A stretch of DNA of 64,000 nucleotides from Oxalobacter paraformigenes (lineage in GTDB: Bacteria; Pseudomonadota; Gammaproteobacteria; Burkholderiales; Burkholderiaceae_D), in NCBI RefSeq assembly GCF_000158475.2, contig NZ_KI392031.1, positions 1,291,596-1,355,595 on the forward strand. Direction: 5' to 3'. Below are positions 18,170-27,403 of this stretch, piece by piece. The position numbers and the translations under genes were made by a program. A model generated the notes under the pieces. The model had not been told where the DNA came from, did no database searches, and saw only the letters and a program-made list of their open reading frames with translations. The first letter of the stretch is position 1. Every line of letters begins with the position of its first letter.

Positions 18170-18622
18170 TTAAAGTCCCTTTTCCATCAGATAATTTTTC
18201 AAAAGCACTCCTTTTCTTTCAACGTATTGTTCTGTGATGACTTTGTAACCCCGTTTTTCAAAAAACGGTTTGGCGGTAATGGAAGCCTGAACAATGACAG
18301 TATTTTCATGGACTGTGCTTTCAAGTTGATCGCATAAAAGAGTGGCGATTCCTTTTCTCTGAAAATCCTTATGCACGTATAATTTGTCAATATATCCTTT
18401 TTCGTCTATATCTCCAAAGCCGGCAATGACATTATTTTCGACCGCAACACAAGTAAAATGAGACAGGAAAGACCGGTCCCATTTTTTCAAATCGACTTTT
18501 CCTGTTGCCCATCTATCCAACTGCTCTTTGGTGTAATCTTTTGCATTTATGGTATGGACAGTATTGTAGAAAAGCCGGGCCATTTCCAAGACATCATCAG
18601 ATTGGTATTTTCTTATTTCCAT
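18170..18622 (-). CDS. GNAT family N-acetyltransferase
   Basis: The 150-residue protein has the GNAT acetyl-CoA fold. Residues 1-20 (MEIRKYQSDDVLEMARLFYN) form the first strand and helix. YIDKLYVHKDFQRKGIATLL (about 77-96) carries the Q/R-x-x-G-x-A pyrophosphate-binding loop, and AKPFFEKRGYKV is the C-terminal motif B. The nearest shape is the YafP-like group. Base composition is clearly more AT-rich than in neighbouring genes and there is no strong ribosome site, which hints at acquisition. The substrate is unknown. Confidence 0.88.
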   Translation of the reverse strand: MEIRKYQSDDVLEMARLFYNTVHTINAKDYTKEQLDRWATGKVDLKKWDRSFLSHFTCVAVENNVIAGFGDIDEKGYIDKLYVHKDFQRKGIATLLCDQLESTVHENTVIVQASITAKPFFEKRGYKVITEQYVERKGVLLKNYLMEKGL

Positions 18623-18899
18623 ATTTCAATAAAATCCATGAGTGTGGCTTGAAGTCTCACCGGATCGCCCAATCCTCTGTCCGGCACGAAATAAAGTCGA
18701 ATTCCGGAATTTCGGTAAACGACTTTCAATGGGCCGCTTTATGAAAGGAAAACAAGGCAGAACTTATCCTGCCCCGTGAAAAACCGCGAACAACACCGGC
18801 AAGCCGGCTTGCCATGCTTTCCTGTCTTATCAGGAAACGGCTTCAGCGGCTTGGCAGGCAAAACAACAGACAGGAGCTGTTGGCAAATACAGAATTCGC

Positions 18900-20018
18900 T
18901 CAATCCCCGAACGGACTTAAACGGTTCCAGTCGAATTTGTCCAGATAGTCATCTATAAAAGCGGCCTTGTTATTTCTATATTTTTCGACCAAGGCTTCCG
19001 ATTTCATTCTCTGTGAAGCCGTCATATCTTCTTTGTGGAATTCCTTAATGATAGCGGCAACGTCTTTATGCGGAAAAAAATGGAACCCGCCGGCATTAAA
19101 TCCCTCGCTTGCGAATCCTGTCGGTATCTGCATCAGCAATTGCCTTGCCGCATAAGCGATGACTTTATTATTGTGGGTTTGCGCGATTAGTTTCAGGGCC
19201 TGATAAACCGCGCAGGAATTGTCTCCCCTGCTTTCAGAACCCAGATTTTTCCACACTTCGTTTTCATGAAAAAAATTCAGCTTTATCCGGCAGACAGCAT
19301 CGGCATTGCCGTTTTTCGCCGCAATGAAGTACCACTCCTGCGCCGTCTTTTCTTCACCGAAAGCCCGGTAAATTTCACCCGTCATATACTGGGCATACGG
19401 CACGTTTTTATCGGCAAACTTTTTGTATTGCCGAAATGCCCTGCTGTACCATGACTGGGCCTGCGCGCTTTTGAAATCCACGCAATAACGGGCATACAAA
19501 TATTGGGCGTCCGGATTTCCGGTTACCGCAACCGGGTAAACCTGTCGGCACGCTTCGGCCAGCTGTTCCCTGAAAAAGCCATTCCCGTTTTCGGTTGAAA
19601 CCGGATTGTCCAGATACATTTCGTACTGCCTTATCAGGGCCAGCACATTCCCTTTTCGGGCCGACAGGCCAAACAGATCATATACTTCCTGCACAGTGTG
19701 AGAAGGCCGGTTTTCCCAGCGACGGTAACGCATGGCCCGACGGTATTCCTCTATGCCGGGAAGATTATCCGGCAGGAAATCGCTGAAATTCACCGGAACA
19801 TTTTTCCAGGCATCCGGACTGGAACCGGGTTCATCCGCTTTCCGGCTTTTGTCGTTTTCCCAGAAAACGAGGAAACGGCTGAAGTAATCCGTCCAGGATG
19901 CCGTTTTCCGTTCGCCAGTCCCCACCGGTCCGTTTTTCGCAAAAACGGTCAAGGGCGAAATGAAAACAAGGAAAAGGCACAAACACAAACCGGCGAATTT
20001 TTTTTCACGATTTTCCAT
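18900..20018 (-). CDS. Secreted protein with Sel1/TPR-like repeats, function unknown
   Basis: The chosen ATG gives MENREKKFAGLCLCLFLVFISP, a Sec signal peptide with likely cleavage after VFA; an earlier in-frame start at 20069 would bury it. The mature part is about 340 residues. It contains alpha-helical repeats resembling Sel1 units at roughly 170-250 (NPDAQYLYARYC, VPYAQYMTGEIYRAFGE, EWYFIAAKNGNADAVC). The rest is helical, charged and unrecognised. Cysteines in the repeat region could form disulfides in the periplasm. It stands alone between the GNAT gene and clpB. Sel1 proteins often mediate protein contacts; nothing more specific can be said. Confidence 0.7.
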   Translation of the reverse strand: MENREKKFAGLCLCLFLVFISPLTVFAKNGPVGTGERKTASWTDYFSRFLVFWENDKSRKADEPGSSPDAWKNVPVNFSDFLPDNLPGIEEYRRAMRYRRWENRPSHTVQEVYDLFGLSARKGNVLALIRQYEMYLDNPVSTENGNGFFREQLAEACRQVYPVAVTGNPDAQYLYARYCVDFKSAQAQSWYSRAFRQYKKFADKNVPYAQYMTGEIYRAFGEEKTAQEWYFIAAKNGNADAVCRIKLNFFHENEVWKNLGSESRGDNSCAVYQALKLIAQTHNNKVIAYAARQLLMQIPTGFASEGFNAGGFHFFPHKDVAAIIKEFHKEDMTASQRMKSEALVEKYRNNKAAFIDDYLDKFDWNRLSPFGD

Positions 20019-20266
20019 AGTGCGCAGCCCCGGGTCTCCAGTTGGCAACCGGCCATACCTTTCAAACACACGTAAAACCGGACATATTCAAATTGTTCCC
20101 GCAGTGGAGAACCGAACTTCCGTCCATCATACTATGCGTATCGGTACAGCCTCAACCGGATTACCGGTTTTCAGGAAAAAACGGTATTTTCCATGATAGC
20201 AAGCGCATTGCTTTTCTCTCTGAACGGGTAAGCAGTCTGTTCTTTATTTTTTCGCTTCCACAAAAA

Positions 20267-20296
20267 TGCCCCCTCGGGCAAAACCTCGAGGAGGCA
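20267..20296 (-). terminator. Terminator after clpB
   Basis: Minus-strand arms at 20287-20296 and 20267-20276 form a 10-bp stem with one mismatch and end in TTTTTG, 29 bp beyond the clpB stop. The rest of the roughly 300-bp spacer 20019-20324 shows no gene. Confidence 0.75.
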
Positions 20297-20324
20297 AATT
20301 TACAAACCGTTCACAGACAGACTA

Positions 20325-22919
20325 TCAATCTCCCGTCCGTTTGTCGAATACCAGTTCTCCATCCTTTTCGTCCACCACAATAACATCTTTCGGGCCATAC
20401 CTGCCTTCCAGTATATACTTCGAAATCGGGTTTTCGATCTGGTTCTGGATCGCTCTTTTCAGCGGACGGGCACCGAACAGCGGATCGAAGCCGGCTTCGG
20501 CAATCTTGTGAAGCGCCGCATCGGAAACTTCCATCGACATATCCATCTTTTGCAAACGCCTGTTGACCAGTTCGAGCTGGATCCGCGCGATAGCGCCGAT
20601 GTTCTTTTCGTCCAGAGCGTGGAAAACAACGATTTCATCCACGCGGTTGATGAATTCCGGACGGAAATGCTTCCTGACTTCTTCCATCACCGCCATCTTG
20701 ACCAGGCCCTGATCGCTGCCGCCCATTGACTGGATCAGTTGCGATCCCAGATTCGAGGTCATGACAATCACCGTATTCTTGAAATCGACCGTCCGGCCCT
20801 GACCGTCGGTCATGCGCCCGTCGTCCAGCACCTGCAACAGCACGTTGAAGACATCCGGATGCGCCTTTTCGATTTCATCCAGCAAAATGACGCTGTACGG
20901 TTTGCGACGGACGGCCTCGGTCAGATAACCGCCTTCCTCGTAACCCACGTATCCCGGAGGCGCGCCGATCAGCCGTGCAACCGAATGTTTTTCCATGAAC
21001 TCACTCATGTCGATCCGGATCATCGCGTCTTCGGTATCGAACAGGAAACCGGCCAGTGCCTTGCACAATTCCGTTTTACCGACACCGGTCGGGCCAAGGA
21101 ACATGAATGAACCGTATGGCCGGTTCGGATCGGACAAGCCGGCACGCGAGCGGCGGATCGCCTCGGATACCGCGACAATCGCTTCATGCTGGCCGACAAC
21201 GCGTTTGTGCAGTTCGTCTTCCATGTGCAACAGCTTGTCGCGTTCACCCTGCATCATTTTGGAAACCGGAATGCCGGTGGCGCGTGAAACCACTTCAGCG
21301 ATTTCCTCGGCATCCACTTCGGTACGCAACAACCTCGGATGGGCGTGTTCCAGCCTGGCATCCTTGTCGTTTTCCATTGCCAGCGCTTTTTCAAGCTCCG
21401 GCAATCTGCCGTACATCAGTTCGGACATCTTTTGGTAATCGCCCCGGCGTTTGGCTTCCTCGATCTGCAGGCGGATTTTTTCGATTTCTTCCTTGATGTG
21501 TTTCGAACCTTCCACCCCGGCCTTTTCCGCCTTCAGGATTTCATCGTAATCGGCGTATTCCTTTTCGAGTTTCGCGATTTCTTCTTCAAGCAGGGCCAGG
21601 CGTTTCCTGGACGCTTCATCCGTTTCTTTTTTGACCGCCTCGCGTTCGATTTTCAACTGGATAATGCGCCGGTCGAGCCTGTCCATGACTTCCGGTTTGG
21701 AATCGATTTCCATCTTGATGCGCGAAGCCGCTTCATCAATCAGGTCAATCGCCTTGTCCGGAAGGAACCGGTCAGTTATGTACCGGTGAGACAGTTCCGC
21801 CGCCGCGATAATGGCCGGGTCGGAAATTTCCACGCCATGATGCACTTCATATTTTTCCTGCAAGCCGCGCAGAATCGCGATCGTATCTTCAACCGACGGT
21901 TCATCCACCATGATCTTCTGGAAACGGCGTTCCAAAGCGGCGTCTTTCTCGATGTACTTGCGGTATTCGTCCAGTGTCGTCGCACCGACGCAATGCAATT
22001 CACCGCGCGCCAGCGCCGGTTTCAGCATGTTGCCCGCATCCATCGCCCCTTCGGCCTTGCCTGCTCCGACCATCGTATGGATTTCGTCGATAAAGACGAT
22101 ATCCTGCCCTTCGTCTTTGGCCAGTTCGTTCAACACGGCTTTCAGGCGTTCCTCGAATTCGCCGCGGAATTTCGCCCCGGCCAGCAGGGCGGCCATATCC
22201 AGCGCCAGCACCCGTTTGCCCTTCAGGCTTTCCGGCACTTCATTGTTGACGATCCGCTGTGCCAGCCCTTCGACAATCGCCGTCTTGCCGACGCCCGGTT
22301 CGCCGATCAGAACCGGATTGTTTTTCGTCCTGCGCTGCAAGACCTGAATGGCCCGGCGGATTTCATCGTCACGGCCGATCACCGGATCCAGCTTGCCCTG
22401 GCGCGCCCTTTCGGTCAGATCCATCGTGTATTTTTTAAGCGCTTCGCGCTGGCCTTCCGCATCGGCGGAATTGACGTTGGCGTCTCCCCGGACAGCCTTG
22501 ATCGCCGCTTCCAGCGCGCTGCGCGACAAGCCGGCTTCACGCGCCAGACGTCCCGCTTCCGACTTGTCATCAAGAAGCGCCAGCAAAATCATTTCACTGG
22601 CGATAAACTGGTCGTTCCGTTTTTGCGCTTCCCGGTCCGCCAGATTCAGGACATTCATCAATTCACGTCCGATCTGGACATCTCCCCCTGTACCGGTCAC
22701 TTTCGGTAACCGATCAACGGCAGTTTTCAGGGCACCGGCAAGTTTGTTGACATTCACACCGGCCCGCTGGAGAAGGGACTTGGTACTGCCGTCATTTTGT
22801 TGCAGCAAAGCCGTCAACAGATGAACCGGATCAATGTACTGGTTATCGTTACCGACTGCCAGACTGTGCGCATCTGCAATGGCTTCCTGTAACTTCGTAG
22901 TCAATTTGTCTTGACGCAT
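20325..22919 (-). CDS. clpB: ATP-dependent disaggregase ClpB
   Basis: ClpB is a hexameric AAA+ chaperone that extracts proteins from aggregates with DnaK. The 864-residue product has the Clp-N double repeat (1-145) and a first AAA module with Walker A GEPGVGKT near 206 and [12 protein letters not shown] near 277. The M-domain coiled coil (about 410-525) separates ClpB from ClpA/ClpC. A second AAA module has [15 protein letters not shown] near 606 and [13 protein letters not shown] near 675. No ClpP-binding loop is seen. A sigma-32-type promoter lies 30-60 bp upstream and GGGAG precedes the ATG. Confidence 0.98.
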   Translation of the reverse strand: MRQDKLTTKLQEAIADAHSLAVGNDNQYIDPVHLLTALLQQNDGSTKSLLQRAGVNVNKLAGALKTAVDRLPKVTGTGGDVQIGRELMNVLNLADREAQKRNDQFIASEMILLALLDDKSEAGRLAREAGLSRSALEAAIKAVRGDANVNSADAEGQREALKKYTMDLTERARQGKLDPVIGRDDEIRRAIQVLQRRTKNNPVLIGEPGVGKTAIVEGLAQRIVNNEVPESLKGKRVLALDMAALLAGAKFRGEFEERLKAVLNELAKDEGQDIVFIDEIHTMVGAGKAEGAMDAGNMLKPALARGELHCVGATTLDEYRKYIEKDAALERRFQKIMVDEPSVEDTIAILRGLQEKYEVHHGVEISDPAIIAAAELSHRYITDRFLPDKAIDLIDEAASRIKMEIDSKPEVMDRLDRRIIQLKIEREAVKKETDEASRKRLALLEEEIAKLEKEYADYDEILKAEKAGVEGSKHIKEEIEKIRLQIEEAKRRGDYQKMSELMYGRLPELEKALAMENDKDARLEHAHPRLLRTEVDAEEIAEVVSRATGIPVSKMMQGERDKLLHMEDELHKRVVGQHEAIVAVSEAIRRSRAGLSDPNRPYGSFMFLGPTGVGKTELCKALAGFLFDTEDAMIRIDMSEFMEKHSVARLIGAPPGYVGYEEGGYLTEAVRRKPYSVILLDEIEKAHPDVFNVLLQVLDDGRMTDGQGRTVDFKNTVIVMTSNLGSQLIQSMGGSDQGLVKMAVMEEVRKHFRPEFINRVDEIVVFHALDEKNIGAIARIQLELVNRRLQKMDMSMEVSDAALHKIAEAGFDPLFGARPLKRAIQNQIENPISKYILEGRYGPKDVIVVDEKDGELVFDKRTGD

Positions 22920-22949
22920 TGCAATCTCCCTATAACTGTTATTTTTTCC

Positions 22950-22978
22950 ATATTGGGATCAGCATGCCTTATTTCAAG
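22950..22978 (-). promoter_or_regulatory. Sigma-32 (RpoH) heat-shock promoter of clpB
   Basis: On the minus strand the -35 element CTTGAAA (22978-22972) and the -10 element CCCAATAT (22957-22950) are separated by 14 bp. This fits the RpoH consensus CTTGAAA-N11-16-CCCATnT. It is placed to start transcription about 25 bp before clpB. Confidence 0.85.
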
Positions 22979-23024
22979 ACTTTCACCTTGCGAAAAAAGG
23001 AAAGAGAACGACATTTTCGCCCTT

Positions 23025-23402
23025 TCAAAGTCCGGAAAAATAACGGTAGCTGGCAAAGCCCCCCATACACAACAGTATGGCGCCAGCGACATGCAAAACA
23101 ACCTGCAAACCTGCCCAGAGATACTCTCCCCTTTGGAGCATCAGAACGGTTTCGGCGGAAAACGTCGAAAAAGTCGTCAGACCTCCCAGAAAACCCGTAA
23201 TCGCGAAAAGCCGCCACTCCGGACTGATGCCGTTGTGTCCGTAAAAAAACGCCATTGCCAGACCGATGACGTATCCACCGGAAAGATTGGCGACAAGCGT
23301 TCCCAGCGGAATATGCTGATGAATGCTGTTCATCAGCATTCCCAGGCCCCATCTTAACCAGGCGCCGATTGCCGCGCCCAGACCTACCGCAAGCCAGCTC
23401 AT
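23025..23402 (-). CDS. crcB: Fluoride-specific ion channel FluC
   Basis: FluC (CrcB) dimers export fluoride across the inner membrane. The start MSWLAVGLGAAIGAWLRWGL follows an AAGGGG site; an in-frame GUG-type start at 23450 adds unconserved residues. The 125-residue protein has four hydrophobic segments (about 3-22, 33-52, 65-83 and 95-117). It contains the family motifs GTLVANLSGGYVIG (asparagine in the pore region) and GFLGGLTTFSTFSAE (the phenylalanine track). A fluoride riboswitch and a terminator-like hairpin lie in its leader. It is the only fluoride gene in the window. Confidence 0.96.
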   Translation of the reverse strand: MSWLAVGLGAAIGAWLRWGLGMLMNSIHQHIPLGTLVANLSGGYVIGLAMAFFYGHNGISPEWRLFAITGFLGGLTTFSTFSAETVLMLQRGEYLWAGLQVVLHVAGAILLCMGGFASYRYFSGL

Positions 23403-23429
23403 TGAAACCCCTTCCTTGTTTGTCGGTTC

Positions 23430-23460
23430 AAAAAATATCTGTCCCTTCATTCAGGGACAA
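23430..23460 (-). terminator. Hairpin with T run in the fluC leader (possible attenuator)
   Basis: On the minus strand TGTCCCT (23459-23453) pairs with AGGGACA (23446-23440) over a 6-nt loop and is followed by GATATTTTTTG. This has the form of an intrinsic terminator and sits between the fluoride aptamer and the fluC start codon, 38 bp before it. It could be the riboswitch expression platform, although about 75 nt separate it from the aptamer. Confidence 0.6.
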
Positions 23461-23533
23461 ATGAAAGAAAACCGGAAGGCCAGGAAACGGGGGAACAAAA
23501 GACAGACGCACCGATATCCTCACCGCTCCGGTG

Positions 23534-23600
23534 AAAAAATCAGGCGTCATCAGCCACAAATAACCGTGGCGGTTGGGAAAGGTGGAACACCATCACCTTG
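23534..23600 (-). ncRNA. Fluoride riboswitch (crcB RNA motif)
   Basis: The minus-strand sequence from 23597 reads GGTGATGGTGTTCCACC, then AACCGCC, a short hairpin arm, GGCTGATGACGCCTG, and a run of six T. This matches the conserved core of the crcB motif: the GGNGATGGNGTTCNCC opening, the AACNGC middle and the closing GGCTGATGACNCCT that forms the pseudoknot around fluoride. It lies about 130 nt upstream of fluC, the gene family most often under this riboswitch. High fluoride should switch fluC on. Recognition is by eye; a covariance-model search was not possible. Confidence 0.88.
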
Positions 23601-23608
23601 AGTCTGAA

Positions 23609-23637
23609 ATCATAATCTCCAAACAGCCGGAACACAA
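23609..23637 (-). promoter_or_regulatory. Candidate sigma-70 promoter for the riboswitch-fluC transcript
   Basis: On the minus strand TTGTGT (23637-23632) and TATGAT (23614-23609) are spaced by 17 bp. Transcription would begin close to 23603, directly before the aptamer. The -10 is a good match and the -35 is weak. Confidence 0.5.
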
Positions 23638-23713
23638 TACCGTTTTCTCGCACGTCCCCTGCAACTCCGGTATCATCACTCTGTTAACCGGGCCAAACGG
23701 CATTCATTTCGGC

Positions 23714-24271
23714 ATGCATTATTTCATTCTCTTTCTGGCGTTCGCCAAAATCGGCATGTTCACGATTGGCGGAGGGCAAGCCATGATTCCGCTGATCGAA
23801 CGGGATATCGTGAGCCGCGGCTGGCTGGAACCCGACGAATTCATCGATCTGCTGGCCGTGACGCAATCGCTGCCGGGAGTCTTTGCCGTCAATATCGCCA
23901 TATTCGTCGGGCATAAAATCAAGGGCGTATGGGGAGCAATCTGGAGCGCGCTCGGCTGCATTCTTCCCGCCTTTGTCACCATGCTGGCAATCGCCCTTTT
24001 CTTCAGACAGTATCAGGAAAGCGTCTGGGTAATCAAAATCTTCAACGGCATCCGTCCGGCTGTCGTCGCCCTTATTCTGGTTCCCTGCATCACTGCCGCA
24101 AAAGCGATGAAACTCTCCCGGATGGAACTGGTCTTTCCCGCACTGGCCGCGCTGTCGATCTGGTTGCTGGGCGTGTCACCGGTATGGATCGTCTGTCTGG
24201 GCATCGCCGGCGGCCTGCTCTATACCGGGTGGCTGAAAAACAGGATCCGAAGCAAAAGGAGAAACCGTTGA
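23714..24271 (+). CDS. Chromate transporter subunit, N-terminal-type short ChrA
   Basis: The 185-residue membrane protein is a single CHR domain, half the length of classical ChrA. Start MHYFILFLAFAKIGMFTIGGGQAM was chosen by homology. GMFTIGGGQAMIPLIERDIV and VTQSLPGVFAVNIAIFVGHK are the CHR signature blocks (about 14-33 and 56-75), and about five hydrophobic segments follow. Short CHR proteins come in co-expressed pairs that together make a chromate exporter. The partner gene overlaps its stop by 4 bp. It is divergent from the fluC transcript. Confidence 0.9.
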   Translation: MHYFILFLAFAKIGMFTIGGGQAMIPLIERDIVSRGWLEPDEFIDLLAVTQSLPGVFAVNIAIFVGHKIKGVWGAIWSALGCILPAFVTMLAIALFFRQYQESVWVIKIFNGIRPAVVALILVPCITAAKAMKLSRMELVFPALAALSIWLLGVSPVWIVCLGIAGGLLYTGWLKNRIRSKRRNR

Positions 24272-24795
24272 CCCTCTATTGGCAACTCTTTTATGCCTAT
24301 ACCAAGATCGGCATTTTCGGATTCGGCGGCGGATATGCCATGCTGTCCCTGATCCAGCATGAAGTCGTGGACAAATACCACTGGCTGACGCTGGCCGAAT
24401 TCACCGATGTTATCGCGATTTCCCAGATGACGCCCGGGCCTGTCGGCATCAACAGCGCGACTTATATAGGCTATACCGTAACGGGGAACGTCTGGGGAGC
24501 CATTCTGGCGACATTTGCCGTTTCCCTGCCGTCTTTTATTCTGGTCCTGCTGATTTCGGTTTTCTTTGTCCGGTTCCGGCAAAACCGCTATGTTTCTGCC
24601 GCCTTTACCGGCCTTCGCCCGGTCACCATAGGACTGATTGCCGCCGCCGCACTGGTTCTCATGAACGGCGACAACTTCATCGACTATAAAAGCGTGCTGA
24701 TTTTTGCCGCCGCATTTTTGCTGAGCTGGAAATTCAGGCTGCACCCGATCCTGATGATCTGTCTTGCAGGGGCCGCCGGTCTGGCGCTGTACTGA
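24268..24795 (+). CDS. Chromate transporter subunit, second short ChrA
   Basis: This gene starts at a TTG (24268) that overlaps the stop of the first chrA in a TTGA, with AGGAG about 8 bp before, so the two are translationally coupled. The 175-residue product begins TLYWQLFYAYTKIGIFGFGG. It repeats the CHR pattern GFGGGYAMLSLIQHEVVDKY and ISQMTPGPVGINSATYIGY, then hydrophobic helices up to the stop. Together with the upstream half it should form a heteromeric CHR transporter. Whether it carries chromate or another oxyanion cannot be read from the sequence. Confidence 0.9.
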   Translation: MTLYWQLFYAYTKIGIFGFGGGYAMLSLIQHEVVDKYHWLTLAEFTDVIAISQMTPGPVGINSATYIGYTVTGNVWGAILATFAVSLPSFILVLLISVFFVRFRQNRYVSAAFTGLRPVTIGLIAAAALVLMNGDNFIDYKSVLIFAAAFLLSWKFRLHPILMICLAGAAGLALY

Positions 24796-24831
24796 TACGG
24801 CAAAAACATCCATGGCCAACATACCGGCACT

Positions 24832-25281
24832 TTACCATTTCCGGCTGGCCGTTTCATCGTCCGGTTTCGCCGCTACCCAGCGGGAACCTTCCGGCGTTTC
24901 TTCCTTTTTCCAGAAAGGCGCCCGCGTTTTCAGCTGATCAATGACGTACTCGCAGGCACGGAATGCTTCACCCCGGTGCCGCGAACCGGCAGCGACCAGC
25001 ACGATCTGGTCGGATGGCTCCAGTTTCCCGACGCGGTGAATCACAGCAAGATCCATCACGTCCCAGCGCCGGCACGCCTCTTCGGCGATTTCCTGAAGTA
25101 CCTGCTCCGTCATGCCCGGATAGTGCTCCAGTTCCATGGACAAAACGGTTTCATCCCCGTGAATGTCCCGAACCGTTCCGAGAAACGATACAACCGCCCC
25201 GATATCGCGACGATCTGAACGCAAACGGTTCACTTCTTCCGTCAAATCGAAATCCCCGGTCTGGACGTGTATGGATATCAT
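24832..25281 (-). CDS. moaE: Molybdopterin synthase catalytic subunit MoaE
   Basis: MoaE with thiocarboxylated MoaD converts cyclic pyranopterin monophosphate into molybdopterin. The 149-residue protein has the hammerhead-fold motifs GAVVSFLGTVRDIHGD, then SMELEHYPGMTE, then RVGKLEPSDQIVLVAAGSRHRGEAFRACE. The active-site lysines lie in APFWKKEE near residue 128. Its partner moaD lies 17 kb away next to moeA, although in many relatives moaD and moaE are adjacent. Here it follows nadC on the same strand. Confidence 0.96.
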   Translation of the reverse strand: MISIHVQTGDFDLTEEVNRLRSDRRDIGAVVSFLGTVRDIHGDETVLSMELEHYPGMTEQVLQEIAEEACRRWDVMDLAVIHRVGKLEPSDQIVLVAAGSRHRGEAFRACEYVIDQLKTRAPFWKKEETPEGSRWVAAKPDDETASRKW

Positions 25282-25338
25282 GAGTATCTTTTATTGTAGC
25301 CAACCAAAACGGATTCGAATGTTCTGCGGGAATGCCTT

Positions 25339-26199
25339 TCAGACAATACGCATGGAAAAATCCGTCGCCTTTATATCTTTGGTCAATTCCCCTATCGAAA
25401 TCCTGTCCACCCCCGTTTCGGCAATGGCGCGAACCGTCCCCCGATCAATTCCACCCGAAGCCTCAAGTACCGCCCCTGTTTTCGACTCTTTGGCAATCCG
25501 GACAGCCTCACGCATTTTTTCCAGACTGAAATTGTCGAGCATGATCGATTTTGCGCCCGCCTCCAGCGCTTCCTTCAATTGTTCAAGTGTTTCCACCTCG
25601 ATCTGAACCGGCACATTCCTGTGTTTGAACGCTGCTTCCAACGCCTGACGGATGCCGCCGGCGGCGGCAATGTGATTTTCCTTGATCAGGATGGCATCGT
25701 ACAAGGCCATACGCTGATTTTCTCCCCCACCGACAGAGACGGCATATTTTTGCGCCACGCGCAAACCCGGCAGGGTTTTCCGCGTATCGTAAATTTTCGC
25801 GGACGTGCCTGCCACCAGCCTGACATACATTCTTGTCGCTGTGGCTACCGCCGAAAGCAGTTGCAGATAGTTCAGGGCCGTGCGCTCCCCGGTGAGGAGA
25901 GAACGCACGGAACCGGTCATACGGCATACTTCACTTCCCGCTTCCATCAAATCGCCCTCCCGATACCCCCACTCGATCCGGACGCGTGAATCCAGGGCGT
26001 TCATGACCCCTTCAAACCAGGGAATCCCGCACAGCACGGCCTCTTCCCGCACGATTACACGCGCGGAAACCGTTTCATTTTCCGGAAGAAGCGAAGCCGT
26101 CAGATCACCGGCTCCAATATCCTCGACAAGCGCGGCTTCAATATTGGTCGCGATCGTCGCTTCCAGCATGCCATACCCGAATATACTGCGGTGTTTCAT
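25339..26199 (-). CDS. nadC: Nicotinate-nucleotide pyrophosphorylase (carboxylating)
   Basis: NadC turns quinolinate and PRPP into nicotinate mononucleotide in de novo NAD synthesis. The 286-residue protein includes [15 protein letters not shown], then [28 protein letters not shown] (substrate-binding Arg and Lys), the metal-site IEVETLEQL, and [19 protein letters not shown]. Its ATG overlaps the nadA stop in an ATGA, which fixes the start at 26199 and points to coupled translation. nadB, the usual third partner, is not in this window. Confidence 0.97.
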   Translation of the reverse strand: MKHRSIFGYGMLEATIATNIEAALVEDIGAGDLTASLLPENETVSARVIVREEAVLCGIPWFEGVMNALDSRVRIEWGYREGDLMEAGSEVCRMTGSVRSLLTGERTALNYLQLLSAVATATRMYVRLVAGTSAKIYDTRKTLPGLRVAQKYAVSVGGGENQRMALYDAILIKENHIAAAGGIRQALEAAFKHRNVPVQIEVETLEQLKEALEAGAKSIMLDNFSLEKMREAVRIAKESKTGAVLEASGGIDRGTVRAIAETGVDRISIGELTKDIKATDFSMRIV

Positions 26200-27320
26200 G
26201 CCGCCCCCATGCCGGAAGTCAGCACGGCTTCCCTGCCCTGTGGCCTGTTTTTATGTTCGGCGGCGAAATCGAGCATCCGCTGGATACAGACAATCGCTTT
26301 TTTGCCGATTTCAGGATCGACCGATATTTCGTTATGCTCTTTTTCGAGCACTTCTGCCAGATTCGACAAGGAATTCATCGCCATCCAGGGACATTGTGCG
26401 CAACTCTTGCAGGTCGCGCCGTTGCCGGCTGTCGGCGCCTCGATCAGCGTCTTGCCCGGAACGGCCTGTTGCATCTTGTGGAAAATGCCCTTGTCGGTAG
26501 CCACAATAAAAGTCTGTGCCGCCATGTTTCGTGCCGCATTGATGATCTGGGACGTGGATCCGACGACATCCGCCAATGCCACGACAGAGGCAGGCGATTC
26601 AGGGTGCACCAGTACCTTTGCGTCCGGATATTCTTTTTTCATGAAAGCCAGTTCCGCTGCCTTGAATTCGTCGTGCACAAGACACGATCCCTGCCACAAA
26701 AGCATGTCGGCCCCGGTCTGTTCCTGAATATAACTGCCCAAATGACGATCAGGCCCCCACAAAATCTTTTTGCCCTGCGCATGGAGATGCTTCACGATAT
26801 CCAGTCCGATAGACGACGTCGCCATCCAGTCGGCTCGCGCCTTGACCGCTGCGCTCGTATTGGCGTAAACGACCACCGTCCGGTCCGGATGGGCGTCGCA
26901 AAAAGCCGTGAATTCCTCGATCGGGCAACCCAGATCGAGAGAACAGCAAGCGTCCAGATCGGGCATCAGGATTTTCTTGTCCGGAGAAAGGATTTTTGCC
27001 GTTTCGCCCATAAAGCGCACACCGGCAACCACCAGTGTCTGCGCAGGATTGTCGCGACCGAAACGGGCCATTTCAAGCGAATCGGCAACGCACCCTCCGG
27101 TTTCTTCAGCCAGGTCCTGAATATCGCCATCGACATAATAGTGCGCGACCAGCGTCGCATTTTTTTCTTTCAACAGACGCCGGATCCGGTCTTTCAGTTC
27201 TTCTTTTCGCTGCACGGACAATTCGGCAGGCACCCGCGCCCAGGCGTTGGCCACACAAACCGCTCCGCTCTGCATTTGAGGCAGATCGTATTCCACTTTC
27301 TTGATATCAGAATCTTGCAT
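26196..27320 (-). CDS. nadA: Quinolinate synthase NadA
   Basis: NadA condenses iminoaspartate with dihydroxyacetone phosphate to quinolinate using a [4Fe-4S] cluster. The ATG at 27320 ([16 protein letters not shown]) was preferred to an upstream in-frame TTG. The 374-residue protein shows [20 protein letters not shown], then [20 protein letters not shown], and cluster-ligand cysteines in [11 protein letters not shown] and in [13 protein letters not shown]. The enzyme is oxygen-sensitive. It overlaps nadC by 4 bp, making a two-gene NAD operon. Confidence 0.97.
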   Translation of the reverse strand: MQDSDIKKVEYDLPQMQSGAVCVANAWARVPAELSVQRKEELKDRIRRLLKEKNATLVAHYYVDGDIQDLAEETGGCVADSLEMARFGRDNPAQTLVVAGVRFMGETAKILSPDKKILMPDLDACCSLDLGCPIEEFTAFCDAHPDRTVVVYANTSAAVKARADWMATSSIGLDIVKHLHAQGKKILWGPDRHLGSYIQEQTGADMLLWQGSCLVHDEFKAAELAFMKKEYPDAKVLVHPESPASVVALADVVGSTSQIINAARNMAAQTFIVATDKGIFHKMQQAVPGKTLIEAPTAGNGATCKSCAQCPWMAMNSLSNLAEVLEKEHNEISVDPEIGKKAIVCIQRMLDFAAEHKNRPQGREAVLTSGMGAA

Positions 27321-27403
27321 TTTATTGACCGAAAAAATTAAACGCACAGGTTTCAACTATCGCACAAACAGGGAAACTTGTCAGGAAAACAGCGCCATCC
27401 GTT

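Noticed and set aside
21339-22709. Long plus-strand open frame (456 codons) inside clpB
   Set aside because: It is antisense to clpB, rich in Phe, His and Arg, has no ribosome site and matches no family. The same applies to the long antisense frames at 11561-12715, 15856-16977, 26253-27341, 27854-29092, 56801-57868 and 62515-63564.
23929-24267. Long N-terminal extension of the second chrA
   Set aside because: The frame overlaps the first chrA in another frame and its translation is basic and non-membrane; the TTG at 24268 with its AGGAG explains the gene better.
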